Below are positions 25,193-34,125 of a DNA stretch of 51,981 nt, piece after piece. The DNA comes from Clostridia bacterium. GTDB taxonomy: Bacteria > Bacillota > Clostridia > Oscillospirales > CAG-272. Every line of letters begins with the position of its first letter. The stretch's first letter is position 1. Both the position numbers and the translations under genes were made by a program. The stretch lies in assembly GCA_017531925.1 (NCBI GenBank), contig JAFXKD010000003.1:1-51981 (forward strand). The letters are read 5' to 3'. Under the pieces are notes generated by a model. The model did no database searches, was not told the DNA's origin, and saw nothing but the letters and a program-made list of their open reading frames with translations.

Positions 25193-25399
25193 TCACAGAA
25201 TTTCGGGATTATGCGAAACTATAAATCTCTTTATAGACTTTTCAAATTTTACTCTGTCAAGCGTCATATCGTGCGAGCATCCGAGGCATACCACGCGGAC
25301 ATCACTCCCTGCGCGCATGATTTTAAACTGATTGGAGCCGCAGGGATGATTCTTTTTCATTTCTACAACGTCTCCAACAAATAGCTTTATTATTTTCAT
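25193..25399 (-). CDS. DUF951 family small protein
   Basis: The product is 68 aa. The family pattern is VGDVVEMKKNHPCGSNQFK, followed by VCLGCSHDMTLDR. The Cys pair plus a Cys-Gly earlier suggests a small metal or RNA-binding fold of unknown role. I used the ATG at 25399, which follows GGGAGGTAAAA; an earlier in-frame start lacks a site. It is the first gene of the operon that continues into yfhO, ruvA and ruvB. Confidence 0.9.
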   Translation of the reverse strand: MKIIKLFVGDVVEMKKNHPCGSNQFKIMRAGSDVRVVCLGCSHDMTLDRVKFEKSIKRFIVSHNPEIL

Positions 25400-25435
25400 T
25401 TTTACCTCCCGTGGCAAAAAATCATATACAAAATT

Positions 25436-25464
25436 ATTATATCACAAAAAATCCGCCAAGTAAA
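25436..25464 (-). promoter_or_regulatory. Promoter of the DUF951-yfhO-ruvAB operon
   Basis: On the minus strand the -10 is TATAAT (25436-25441) inside TGTGATATAAT. The -35 is weak, TTTACT (25459-25464), at 17-bp spacing. Confidence 0.6.
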
Positions 25465-25518
25465 TGGTAAATTTACATATTTTTAAAAGATTATTATTAT
25501 ATAATACACCTAAAATAT

Positions 25519-25547
25519 TTGACAATCGAAAACATTTGTGATATAAT
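25519..25547 (+). promoter_or_regulatory. Promoter of the ruvC-to-clpE operon
   Basis: TTGACA (25519-25524) and TATAAT (25542-25547) are 17 bp apart, with TGTGA ahead of the -10. It is divergent from the DUF951 promoter. Confidence 0.8.
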
Positions 25548-25581
25548 GATAAATTGATAAAATATGTGCTATGGAGGAAAT

Positions 25582-26103
25582 ATGATAATCCTTGGAATAG
25601 ACCCGGGCGTTGCCATTGTGGGCTTTGGAGTAATTGAATACAGCGGTTCTAAGTTCAAGACCTTGGATTACGGAGTTATCACTACTCCTGCGCATACGGA
25701 TACGGAGAAGAGGCTTGCGGCAATCTATCGAGAGCTTAAGGACATAATCGAAAAATATAATCCTGACGCGATGGCGGTCGAGGAGCTTTTCTGGAATACG
25801 AACCAAAAGACCGGTATTGCCGTTGCTGAAGCGCGAGGAGTCATCCTTCTTTGCGCGGAGCTGCTTGGAGTTGAGATCTTTGAATATACTCCGCTTCAGG
25901 TCAAGCAGAGTATCGTTGGATACGGACGTGCAGAAAAAAGTCAGGTCATAACGATGGTGCAGACGTTTTTGAACATTAAAGAGAAGATACGTCCCGACGA
26001 CGCAGCAGACGCGCTTGCAATAGCTATCTGCCACGCGCATGCGGGAAGCTCGAGGATATCGAAATTTTATAATAAAAAGCAAACTTACGGAAAGGTATAT
26101 TGA
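25582..26103 (+). CDS. ruvC: Holliday junction resolvase RuvC
   Basis: The product is 173 aa. The catalytic carboxylates are visible: Asp7 in LGIDPGVAIVG, Glu in AVEELFW (about 67), and Asp residues in PDDAADALAIAICHAH near the C-terminus. It cuts Holliday junctions in the RuvABC resolvasome. The ATG at 25582 follows TGGAGGAAAT. It is separated from ruvAB and transcribed in the opposite direction across a divergent promoter region. The next gene starts 3 bp after its stop. Confidence 0.97.
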   Translation: MIILGIDPGVAIVGFGVIEYSGSKFKTLDYGVITTPAHTDTEKRLAAIYRELKDIIEKYNPDAMAVEELFWNTNQKTGIAVAEARGVILLCAELLGVEIFEYTPLQVKQSIVGYGRAEKSQVITMVQTFLNIKEKIRPDDAADALAIAICHAHAGSSRISKFYNKKQTYGKVY

Positions 26104-26106
26104 TAT

Positions 26107-26973
26107 ATGTGGAGTGCAGGCAATTGGAAGGATTATCAGCTTCTTGACGCATCTGACGGAGAGCGTCTTGAAAGATGGGGAAAATATATACTTATCCGTC
26201 CCGACCCTCAGATCATCTGGCACGGAGAAAGAAATGCTCCCGAGTGGAAGTGCGCGGACGGTATCTATCGCAGAGCCAACACGGGCGGCGGTAAATGGGT
26301 CAAAAAGAATCTTCCAGAGGAGTGGAATATAGGTTACGGAGAGCTTGGGTTCGTGCTCCGTCCTATGGGATTTAAGCATACAGGACTTTTTCCCGAGCAG
26401 GCGGCAAACTGGGATTGGTTCTCAGAGCTGATAAAGAATGCCGGCAGACCTATTAAGGTCCTGAATCTTTTTGCATATACGGGAGGAGCAACCGTTGCTG
26501 CTGCAAAGGCAGGAGCATCGGTCTGCCACGTTGATGCGGCAAAGGGAATGGTCGCTCAGGCAAAGGAGAATGCAAAGCTCTCGGGACTTGAAAATGCGCC
26601 AATCCGCTATATAGTGGACGATTGCAAAAAATTCGTTGAGCGCGAGATTCGACGCGGAAATAAATATGATGCTGTTATAATGGATCCGCCATCATACGGC
26701 AGAGGACCCTCCGGTGAGGTGTGGAAGATAGAGGACAGCATTGACGATCTTGTGGCTCTTACAGCTCAGGTGCTTTCCGACAAGCCCTTGTTTTTCCTGA
26801 TCAACTCATACACAACGGGACTCTCTCCGCTTACGATGAGTTATATAGTTGATCTTAGGATTTCTAAGGTTCACGGCGGAAAATGCGAGGCGAGTGAGTT
26901 AGCACTTCCCGTTAAGTACACGGGTGGATTTATGCCATGCGGCGCAAGCGCAAGATGGCAGGAAACAAAATAA
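26107..26973 (+). CDS. RlmI-like class I SAM-dependent methyltransferase
   Basis: The product is 288 aa. Motif I is NLFAYTGGATVAAAKAG (about 120-136), followed by the acidic HVDAAKGMV and the catalytic-type motif IMDPPSYGRGPSG. This matches the RlmI/RlmL-type family that methylates 23S rRNA cytosine or guanine, but the usual N-terminal PUA domain of RlmI is not evident, so the target is uncertain. It lies 3 bp downstream of ruvC and is probably cotranscribed with it. Confidence 0.85.
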   Translation: MWSAGNWKDYQLLDASDGERLERWGKYILIRPDPQIIWHGERNAPEWKCADGIYRRANTGGGKWVKKNLPEEWNIGYGELGFVLRPMGFKHTGLFPEQAANWDWFSELIKNAGRPIKVLNLFAYTGGATVAAAKAGASVCHVDAAKGMVAQAKENAKLSGLENAPIRYIVDDCKKFVEREIRRGNKYDAVIMDPPSYGRGPSGEVWKIEDSIDDLVALTAQVLSDKPLFFLINSYTTGLSPLTMSYIVDLRISKVHGGKCEASELALPVKYTGGFMPCGASARWQETK

Positions 26974-26998
26974 AATTCAAAGAAAGGAAAACACATAA

Positions 26999-27865
26999 GT
27001 GAATTCTGATTCTTATATAAAGATAGAAAATTTAAGCATATCATACGAAGAAGATGACGGAGGCAGGACCTCGGTTCTCAAGAACATTTCGCTCGATATA
27101 AAAAGGGGTGAATACCTTGCTGTGCTTGGACATAACGGTTCGGGCAAGTCAACTCTTGCAAAGCTTCTCAATATGATACTTGAGCCCGATTCGGGTAAGA
27201 TATATATAGATGGCAGAGAGATAACCGATCCCTCTATGACGGAGGAGGATGTTTTCGACCTTAGAAAAAAGGTCGGAATGGTATTTCAGAATCCCGATAA
27301 TCAGCTCGTTGCTACGATAGTTGAGGATGACGTAGCATTCGGACCGGAAAATCTTGGAATTGAACCGAACGAGATCAGAAAAAGAGTGGATGATGCTCTT
27401 TCGGTAGTTGGTATGAGCGAGCACGCAAAGGGTGAGCCTGCGCGTCTTTCGGGCGGACAAAAGCAGAGAGTTGCTATTGCGGGTATTCTTGCTATGAAGC
27501 CCGACTGTATGATATTTGACGAATCGACTGCAATGCTCGATCCCCTTGGCAGACGCGATATTATGAATACTATTGAGACGCTCAATCGAGAACACGGTAT
27601 CACGGTGATTATGATCACTCACTATATGGACGAGGCGGCAAGAGCCAACAGAATTGTGGTTCTTGATGATGGCGAGATCCTTATGGACGGCGCACCCGCG
27701 GAGATTTTCCAAAGGCACGAGGAATTAAAGGCTTGCGGACTTGACGTGCCACAATGTGTAGGACTCGTTCATATGCTCGGAGAGCAGGGAATTAAAATTG
27801 AAGGAGAGTGCCATACTCCGTCCCTTTGTGCGGACGCGATAGCTGAGGCGCTTAAAAAGAGATAA
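26999..27865 (+). CDS. ecfA1: Energy-coupling factor transporter ATPase EcfA1
   Basis: The product is 288 aa and starts at GTG after AAAGGAAA. Walker A is LGHNGSGKSTLAKLL, the Q-loop is VFQNPDNQLVATIVEDD (the typical ECF signature), the ABC signature is LSGGQKQRVAIAG, and Walker B ends in IFDESTAML. The deviant Walker B matches EcfA1. With EcfA2 and EcfT it powers several vitamin- or metal-specific S components encoded elsewhere. Its stop overlaps the ecfA2 start. Confidence 0.95.
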   Translation: MNSDSYIKIENLSISYEEDDGGRTSVLKNISLDIKRGEYLAVLGHNGSGKSTLAKLLNMILEPDSGKIYIDGREITDPSMTEEDVFDLRKKVGMVFQNPDNQLVATIVEDDVAFGPENLGIEPNEIRKRVDDALSVVGMSEHAKGEPARLSGGQKQRVAIAGILAMKPDCMIFDESTAMLDPLGRRDIMNTIETLNREHGITVIMITHYMDEAARANRIVVLDDGEILMDGAPAEIFQRHEELKACGLDVPQCVGLVHMLGEQGIKIEGECHTPSLCADAIAEALKKR

Positions 27866-28722
27866 TGGCAAAGATTAAACTTGAAAACGTATCCTTTCTT
27901 TACGGAAAGGGAACGTCCTATTGCAAAGAAGCATTAAAAAACGTTAATATTGAGATAAAGGAAGGCTCGATAACGGGTCTTATCGGTCATACCGGAAGCG
28001 GAAAATCCACTATGCTCCAGCTCCTTAACGGACTTGCAAAGCCCGCGGAGGGCAAGGTATATCTTGACGGTGAGGATATATGGGAAAAGCCTAAGGAAAT
28101 AGGTAAGGTGCGCTTTCGCGTTGGACTTGTTATGCAGTATCCGGAGTATCAGCTTTTTGAGGAAACAGTCGAAAAGGATATTGCCTTTGGACCCAAAAAT
28201 ATGGGACTTTCCGAATCCGAAATATCGGAAAGAATAAGAGAGGCTATAGATTTTGTGGGACTTTCTCCCGACGTTCTTTCAAAAAATCCCTTTGATCTCT
28301 CGGGCGGTCAGAAGAGAAGAGTTGCTATTGCGGGAGTTATAGCTATGCGCCCCGAGGTGCTTGTGCTTGACGAGCCCGCTGCGGGACTTGATCCGCAGGG
28401 ACGCGACATCATTCTTGGCGGCGTTTTCAAGTACCGTGAAAAGACGGGAGCGACTGTAATAATAGTTAGTCACAGTATGGAGGATATGGCTCGCCTTTGT
28501 GACAATATCATAGTCCTTTCACACGGTGAGGTCGTGCTTAACGGCACTCGCGACGAGGTGTTCGCACAGTCACAGATGCTTGAAAAGATCGGGCTTGCAG
28601 TTCCGCAGATCACTCTGCTTATGCACGAGCTTAATGCTCGCGGAATTATCGTTGACAACGGTATTTATACAGAGGAGGCAGCTGCTGCCGAGATCGCAAG
28701 ACTTTTTGGGGGTGCAAGATGA
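27865..28722 (+). CDS. ecfA2: Energy-coupling factor transporter ATPase EcfA2
   Basis: The product is 285 aa. Walker A is IGHTGSGKSTMLQLL, the Q-loop region is VMQYPEYQLFEETVEKD (the EcfA2 form), the signature is LSGGQKRRVAIAG, and Walker B is VLVLDEPAAGLD with the catalytic Glu. It pairs with EcfA1. ATG and the previous stop share one base (TAATG), and its own stop overlaps the ecfT start as ATGA, so the three are translationally coupled. Confidence 0.96.
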   Translation: MAKIKLENVSFLYGKGTSYCKEALKNVNIEIKEGSITGLIGHTGSGKSTMLQLLNGLAKPAEGKVYLDGEDIWEKPKEIGKVRFRVGLVMQYPEYQLFEETVEKDIAFGPKNMGLSESEISERIREAIDFVGLSPDVLSKNPFDLSGGQKRRVAIAGVIAMRPEVLVLDEPAAGLDPQGRDIILGGVFKYREKTGATVIIVSHSMEDMARLCDNIIVLSHGEVVLNGTRDEVFAQSQMLEKIGLAVPQITLLMHELNARGIIVDNGIYTEEAAAAEIARLFGGAR

Positions 28723-29528
28723 GAAGTATAGCTTTAGGACAGTACTATTCTGTTGATTCACCCATACACAGACTTGATCCGAGAGTAAAGATCGTGCTTG
28801 CGATACTTTATATTGTAATAGTGTTCTTAAGCGCGAATATGCTTTCTATGGCTCTGATTTTAGGATCTGCATTCTTACTTGTCGCGCTTGCGCACATCCC
28901 TGTTAAGTTAGTGATGAAATCGGTAAAGCCGATTGTCTTTATTATTGCTTTTACTGCGATCATTAATATTTTTTGGACATCAGGGGAGGGTGATCCTCTT
29001 CTTGATATTGGATTTGCGCAGATATATAAAGAGGGAATTGTAAATGCAGTATTTCTTATGATCAGAATATTCGTGCTTATCATCGGCAGCAGCATTTTGC
29101 TTACCTATACAACGACTCCAATATCCTTAACGGACGGAATCGAAAGATTGCTCGGCCCACTTAAGAAGATTGGATTGCCGGTGCACGATTTTGCAATGAT
29201 CATGACGATCGCGCTTCGCTTTATCCCTACTCTTATGGAGGAAGCGGACAAGATAATGAGCGCTCAGAAGGCAAGGGGCGCGGATTTTACGAACGGAAGC
29301 CTTATCCAAAGAGCCAAGGCTCTTATTCCGATACTCATTCCGTTGTTTTCTTCATCGATCAGACACGCGCTTGATCTTGCTACGGCGATGGAATGCCGTT
29401 GCTACCGTGGTGGTGAGGGAAGAACGAGAATGAAGATCCTTAAATGCGGCACTGCGGATATCGTTGCCGTTATTTCGATCGTTGCCTTTGGCGCGGCAGT
29501 AATTTGCTTAAATGTATTTTTTGCATAG
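28719..29528 (+). CDS. ecfT: Energy-coupling factor transporter transmembrane protein EcfT
   Basis: The product is 269 aa. It has about five membrane helices and the coupling motifs AQKARGADF and AMECRCYRGGEGRTR, the two short Ala-Arg-Gly-type motifs that dock on EcfA1/A2. It is the scaffold that contacts the S component. The N-terminal phrase SPIHRLDPRVKIVL is typical of EcfT. truA follows 9 bp downstream, which is the widespread ecfA1-A2-T-truA order. Confidence 0.96.
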   Translation: MRSIALGQYYSVDSPIHRLDPRVKIVLAILYIVIVFLSANMLSMALILGSAFLLVALAHIPVKLVMKSVKPIVFIIAFTAIINIFWTSGEGDPLLDIGFAQIYKEGIVNAVFLMIRIFVLIIGSSILLTYTTTPISLTDGIERLLGPLKKIGLPVHDFAMIMTIALRFIPTLMEEADKIMSAQKARGADFTNGSLIQRAKALIPILIPLFSSSIRHALDLATAMECRCYRGGEGRTRMKILKCGTADIVAVISIVAFGAAVICLNVFFA

Positions 29529-29537
29529 GAGACAAAA

Positions 29538-30296
29538 ATGAAGCTTTTGCTTAAAATAAGCTTTCTTGGCACAAACTATAACGGATATCAGGTACAGCCC
29601 GATAAGCCCACTGTTCAGCAGAGTCTGAACGAAGCGGCAAAAAGGATATTTGGCTTTGATTGCGATATAGTGGGATGCTCAAGAACGGACAGCGGAGTCC
29701 ACGCAAACGAATTTTTCGCGTGCGTTTCCCAAAAAGGCGAGAACTCGCTTGAATGTTCCATACCTATGGAAAGCGTTCCGCTTGCCTTCAATTCCGTTTT
29801 GCCCGACGATATAGCAGTTATCGGCGCAAGCACGGTGGATTCTGATTTTCATCCAAGATACGGTGTAAAGTATAAGGAATACATCTACAAGATCTGGAAT
29901 TCTCCGATAAAGGATCCCTTTGGTTATGATAGGTCCTATCATTCACCAAAAAGGTTTTCTGATGAATCTATCTCGAAAATGGATCTTGCGGCACAGCGCT
30001 TTTGCGGACGTCACGATTTTTCCGCTTTTATGGCGCAGGGCTCTAAGATAGTTGATGCTCACAGAGAGGTAAAATACGCATCTGTCAGCAGAGAAGGTGA
30101 TCTTATCATATTCAAGGTAGCTGCCGACGGCTTTTTATACAATATGGTGAGAATAATGGTAGGTACGCTGCTTCTCGTTGCTCAGGGAAAGCTTGAACCT
30201 GAGGATATCGACGGTATAATCGAAAGCCGCGACAGAAAAAATTCAGGCTCCACCGCGCCCGCGTGCGGATTGTATCTTAATAAAGTGGAATACTGA
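29538..30296 (+). CDS. truA: tRNA pseudouridine(38-40) synthase TruA
   Basis: The product is 252 aa. The catalytic Asp is in CSRTDSGVHANEF (about 52), preceded by YNGYQVQPDKPTVQ and followed by YKEYIYKIWN. It makes pseudouridine at positions 38-40 of many tRNA anticodon arms. AGGAGAC precedes the ATG. It is cotranscribed with the ECF transporter genes. Confidence 0.97.
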   Translation: MKLLLKISFLGTNYNGYQVQPDKPTVQQSLNEAAKRIFGFDCDIVGCSRTDSGVHANEFFACVSQKGENSLECSIPMESVPLAFNSVLPDDIAVIGASTVDSDFHPRYGVKYKEYIYKIWNSPIKDPFGYDRSYHSPKRFSDESISKMDLAAQRFCGRHDFSAFMAQGSKIVDAHREVKYASVSREGDLIIFKVAADGFLYNMVRIMVGTLLLVAQGKLEPEDIDGIIESRDRKNSGSTAPACGLYLNKVEY

Positions 30297-30325
30297 TAAT
30301 AATTGAAATTAAAAAGGAGATTATT

Positions 30326-31003
30326 ATGAATAAATGGCAGATTCTGGCGATAATTGTGGATCTTTTGGCAATAGCCGTAGTGGTGGGTTACGTTTACGTT
30401 GCGGTAAAGCAAGGATTTATCAAATCGTTTTTCAAATATATGAAAATGACAATAGTTATACTTCTCACTATAGCTATAGGAGCAAGCTTTGTTGGCGTGT
30501 GCGAGGAGTATATTGTTGCAGACAGGCTTGACGGTAAGATCACCTCGGTAGTTGCTTCAAAGCTTGAGCAAAGCGCGGAAAAGCTTGATTTTGATATCGT
30601 TACAAACAGTATTCCCGATGGGATTCAGGCATTTTTGCCGATGGAAAAAATAGAGAATTATTTTGATACGCTTGAGGGGGATACCCAAGATGTCGCGCAA
30701 AAGATCGGAGAGAAGATAGAGGATACCGCTATCAACGTTATTGCAAAGATAGTTGCGTATCTCGGTACATTTATATTGATGTACGTGATTTGTACTGTAG
30801 GAATATTCTTCCTTGAAAAATGGGTGGAGCTACCCGTATTCAAGGGGATCAATAAGATTTTTGGTTGTATATGGGGACTTTCTCACGCATACGTTTTTTT
30901 AAGTCTTGCAGCTTGCGTTCTTATGATGGTCGCAAAGGATTCTTTTATTGAGGCGACATTTATTGCGGAGCTTTTCTGTAAATACGGATTGTTTACCCAT
31001 TGA
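30326..31003 (+). CDS. CvpA-like membrane protein
   Basis: The product is 225 aa. There is an N-terminal helix (about 5-30), a second near 38-58, a polar amphipathic middle, a third near 140-160 and a final helix near 190-210. The start (IIVDLLAIAVVVGYVYVAVKQGFIKS) fits the CvpA/colicin V production family. In other bacteria CvpA proteins affect envelope homeostasis and bile or toxin tolerance; the mechanism is unknown. AAGGAG precedes the ATG. It sits between truA and clpE in the same operon. Confidence 0.78.
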   Translation: MNKWQILAIIVDLLAIAVVVGYVYVAVKQGFIKSFFKYMKMTIVILLTIAIGASFVGVCEEYIVADRLDGKITSVVASKLEQSAEKLDFDIVTNSIPDGIQAFLPMEKIENYFDTLEGDTQDVAQKIGEKIEDTAINVIAKIVAYLGTFILMYVICTVGIFFLEKWVELPVFKGINKIFGCIWGLSHAYVFLSLAACVLMMVAKDSFIEATFIAELFCKYGLFTH

Positions 31004-31034
31004 TGCTTTTTAGTTAACCCGAGGAGGTGAATTT

Positions 31035-33338
31035 ATGCTGATGTGTTCAAGATGCCATAAAAGAATGGCAGTTGTTTTTATAACCAAGCTTGAAAACGGA
31101 GAGAAGAAGGACGAGGGCGTTTGTATGACATGCGCCAAGGAGCTTGGACTTCCTCTCGATAATATGCTTGGAGATATGATGAATAAGCTCGGGATTTCGT
31201 CCGACGAGCTTGCCGGAATGGAGGACGAGGTAGCCAAAATGATGGAAAACGGAGGAGATCTTCCTGCTATGATGGATGACTCTGACCTTGATGACGATGA
31301 AGCAAGAGCGCCTGCGATAGATCTTCAAAAGCTTTTTAGCGGAAAACAGACGCCCACACCTAACGTTGAGGGCGCAAAGGCGGGAGAAGAGAAGCAGAAG
31401 GAAAAAAAGAGAAAATTTTTGGATTCCTACTGTAAGGATCTTAACCGTGAGGCACGAGAGGGCAAGCTCGACTCCATTGTTGGAAGAGAAAAGGAGCTTG
31501 CGCGTGTTATTCAGATACTTTCAAGAAGGCAGAAGAACAATCCCTGCCTCATAGGTGAGCCCGGCGTAGGTAAGACCGCTATTGCGGAGGCACTTGCGCA
31601 GAAGATAGTAAGGGGCGACGTACCTTATAAGCTCAGAAATAAGGAGCTTCACCTTCTTGACCTTACTGCGCTCGTTGCGGGAACGCAATTCCGAGGTCAG
31701 TACGAGAGCAGATTGCTCGGACTTCTCAAGGAGGTCAAGGACGACGGAAATATCATACTCGTTATAGACGAGGTGCACAACATAGTGGGCGCGGGAAATA
31801 GCGAGGGAAGTGTAAGCACCGCTAATATGCTCAAGCCCGCACTCTCGCGCGGAGAGATCCAGGTCATCGGCGCGACAACACTCAACGAATACCGTAAGTA
31901 TATTGAAAAGGACTCTGCTCTTGAAAGAAGATTCCAGCCCGTTAAGGTTGAAGAGCCCTCAATCGAGGAAACTCTTGAGATGCTTAAGGGGATAAAGCAT
32001 TATTACGAGTCCTTCCATCAGATAAAGATCCCCGATGGAATACTGAAAAGCGCGGTGGTGCTTTCGGAAAGATACATTACGGACAGATATCTTCCCGATA
32101 AAGCGATCGACCTGCTTGACGAGGCTGCGGCTAATCTCTCGCTCAATTCTGCATCCCTTAACCGCAGTATTGAAATAAGGGAGAAGCTGCTTGATATCAA
32201 AAAGGAAAGAGAAGTCCTTGAGGCTACTCCACCCGACTCTCCCGATAACGCGGACGCGTATGAGAAGATAGCAAAGCTCAAATCCAAGGAGATCAAGCTC
32301 GCAGACGAGCTTAAGAGCCTTGAGGGAGAATGCGAAGCGATAGTTCTTACAACCGACGAGCTTGCGGACGTGGTTGAGGTATGGACGGGAGTTCCCGCAC
32401 TTACCGTAAGCGCGAATGAATACGAGCAGATTGATAAGCTTGAGGAACGCTTGAAAACTCACATAATCGGTCAGGATAAGGCGGTTAATTCGATTTGCCG
32501 CGCTATCAAGAGAAACAGAGCAGGTATTTCTTATAAGAGAAAGCCCGTTTCGTTCATTTTCGCAGGTCCTACGGGTGTTGGAAAGACCGAGCTTGTAAAA
32601 CAGCTTGCAAACGATCTTTTCCACTCTCCCGAGACGCTTATCCGTCTTGATATGAGTGAGTTTATGGAGAAGCACTCCGTTTCAAAGATTATAGGAGCGC
32701 CTCCCGGATACGTAGGTTACGACGAGGCAGGTCAGCTCACGGAGAAGATCCGTCGCAGACCGTATTCTGTAATACTTTTCGACGAGATCGAAAAGGCACA
32801 TCCCGATGTTCTGAACGTGCTTTTGCAGATACTTGACGACGGACGCGTAACGGACGCGCAGGGAAGAACGGTCAATTTTGAGAATACTATTCTCGTTATG
32901 ACTACGAATGCGGGCTCCACGAATTCATCCGGACGCGCAGGATTTGCTTCTTCGGATAATCTTTCTGCTGAGGAAGCGCGTACTTTGAAGGCGCTTGAGG
33001 GCTTCCTTCGTCCCGAGTTCATCAACCGTGTTGACGAGATAATCACCTTTAACTCGCTCACCGAGGACAATTTTGCAAAAATAGCGGAGATTATGCTCGG
33101 TGAGCTTAAGACCGCGCTTGCGGAAAAGGGAATTGATCTCTCTTATACGGATGAGGCGCTTGCTTTCGTTGGCGAAAAATCGTATTCTGCAAAATTCGGA
33201 GCAAGAAATATGAGAAGATTTATTCAGACACATATTGAGGACGCCATCGCAGAGAGGATCATCGCGGATTATAACCGTACGATCACGAAGGTGCATATTT
33301 TCGTTAAGGATGAGGAAATAGTTGTAAACTGTATGTAA
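31035..33338 (+). CDS. clpE: ClpE-type AAA+ unfoldase with N-terminal zinc site
   Basis: The product is 767 aa. It begins with Cys pairs (C4-x2-C7 and C30-x2-C33), as in ClpE, and lacks the double ClpN repeat of ClpC. The D1 Walker A is [19 protein letters not shown] short coiled M domain lies near 380-440. The D2 Walker A is [14 protein letters not shown], and Walker B is [15 protein letters not shown] tripeptide AGF in [11 protein letters not shown] could be the ClpP-docking loop. ClpE feeds damaged proteins to ClpP. The ribosome site is GAGGAGGTGAA. I see no CtsR operator immediately upstream. Confidence 0.9.
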   Translation: MLMCSRCHKRMAVVFITKLENGEKKDEGVCMTCAKELGLPLDNMLGDMMNKLGISSDELAGMEDEVAKMMENGGDLPAMMDDSDLDDDEARAPAIDLQKLFSGKQTPTPNVEGAKAGEEKQKEKKRKFLDSYCKDLNREAREGKLDSIVGREKELARVIQILSRRQKNNPCLIGEPGVGKTAIAEALAQKIVRGDVPYKLRNKELHLLDLTALVAGTQFRGQYESRLLGLLKEVKDDGNIILVIDEVHNIVGAGNSEGSVSTANMLKPALSRGEIQVIGATTLNEYRKYIEKDSALERRFQPVKVEEPSIEETLEMLKGIKHYYESFHQIKIPDGILKSAVVLSERYITDRYLPDKAIDLLDEAAANLSLNSASLNRSIEIREKLLDIKKEREVLEATPPDSPDNADAYEKIAKLKSKEIKLADELKSLEGECEAIVLTTDELADVVEVWTGVPALTVSANEYEQIDKLEERLKTHIIGQDKAVNSICRAIKRNRAGISYKRKPVSFIFAGPTGVGKTELVKQLANDLFHSPETLIRLDMSEFMEKHSVSKIIGAPPGYVGYDEAGQLTEKIRRRPYSVILFDEIEKAHPDVLNVLLQILDDGRVTDAQGRTVNFENTILVMTTNAGSTNSSGRAGFASSDNLSAEEARTLKALEGFLRPEFINRVDEIITFNSLTEDNFAKIAEIMLGELKTALAEKGIDLSYTDEALAFVGEKSYSAKFGARNMRRFIQTHIEDAIAERIIADYNRTITKVHIFVKDEEIVVNCM

Positions 33339-33380
33339 ACAAAAAAGTGATTTGCCTTTTTGCAAATCACTTTTTTGTTT
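33337..33380 (+). terminator. Strong terminator after clpE
   Basis: A 19-bp perfect stem: AAACAAAAAAGTGATTTGC pairs with GCAAATCACTTTTTTGTTT around a six-base loop. It ends the long ruvC-clpE operon. Confidence 0.92.
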
Positions 33381-33424
33381 GTTTTTGAAAAGTTGTATTT
33401 TTTAGAGTTTTAGTAGTAAGAATA

Positions 33425-33452
33425 TTGACAATGATCGTGTGCGTATGATAAA
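33425..33452 (+). promoter_or_regulatory. Putative promoter of the orphan lipoprotein gene
   Basis: TTGACA (33425-33430) with a poor -10 GATAAA (33447-33452) at 16-bp spacing. Confidence 0.4.
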
Positions 33453-33477
33453 CTATTATAAAAAGGGGGATTTGTTT

Positions 33478-34065
33478 ATGAAAAAAGCTATCGTATTAAT
33501 AATTGTACTATCTATGTTGATTTTGACACTTTCGTCTTGCTTAAATGATCAGGTTGATTCTATGCCTGAGGATACGGATCTTGAATATTGGTTGTTGGAT
33601 TATATTGATCGGTCTGGTATGACCAATATTGAACATTTGTATAGTAGAGAGCTGAATGCTAAGTCGAGATATGAAGTGAAGTGGTACTTATCTGACAAGT
33701 ATTCTTATCAGATTGATGAAAATGGAGATAAGACAGCTCCTGACGAAGCGGTTGTTTATAGATTGGAGAGATTTCCTGTAGCGGAGCTTGGTATATTGAG
33801 AGTGACAGGTATTGAGATAACAGACCCCAATGTATATTTCTGCGGTTTAAATGTTAATTCAACCTATAATGAAATAGTGGACCTTATGCAACAGCATGGA
33901 TATGCGTATGTTAGAACAGCTGAAGTTTTCAAGGGAAAGTATGTTATGTTTGATAGTGCGGACAATTCCATTACTGTAACATTTTATTATGAAAAAGGTA
34001 TAATAGAAATCGAATATAACCATAACTTTAGGTTGGCTTATCTGGGTTTATTGTTCGGTGATTGA
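33478..34065 (+). CDS. Lipoprotein of unknown function
   Basis: The product is 195 aa. It has a signal peptide with a lipobox (LTLSSC, Cys at about 21), then an acidic soluble region with a mixed pattern ending in VTFYYEKGIIEIEYNHNF. I recognise no domain. I chose the ATG at 33478 after AAGGGGG; an upstream in-frame ATG has no good site. Its codon use is visibly more A/T-rich than the flanking operons, and it stands alone between two terminators, which suggests a lineage-specific or acquired gene. It would be processed by the LspA encoded at 11.5 kb. Confidence 0.8.
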   Translation: MKKAIVLIIVLSMLILTLSSCLNDQVDSMPEDTDLEYWLLDYIDRSGMTNIEHLYSRELNAKSRYEVKWYLSDKYSYQIDENGDKTAPDEAVVYRLERFPVAELGILRVTGIEITDPNVYFCGLNVNSTYNEIVDLMQQHGYAYVRTAEVFKGKYVMFDSADNSITVTFYYEKGIIEIEYNHNFRLAYLGLLFGD

Positions 34066-34078
34066 TTCTATAAATTGT

Positions 34079-34106
34079 ATCCCCCAAGCGTACTCGCTTG
34101 GGGGAT
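34079..34106. terminator. Hairpin between convergent lipoprotein and ttcA-like genes
   Basis: ATCCCCCAAGC and GCTTGGGGGAT form a perfect 11-bp stem, loop GTACTC. T-runs on both sides are weak, so termination efficiency is uncertain. Confidence 0.7.
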
Positions 34107-34125
34107 GATTTGTGAGTGTGAGAAT

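Noticed and set aside
20600..25600. SOS (LexA) boxes at the ruv genes
   Set aside because: I looked for GAAC-N4-GTTC-like sites at both ruv promoters and saw none.
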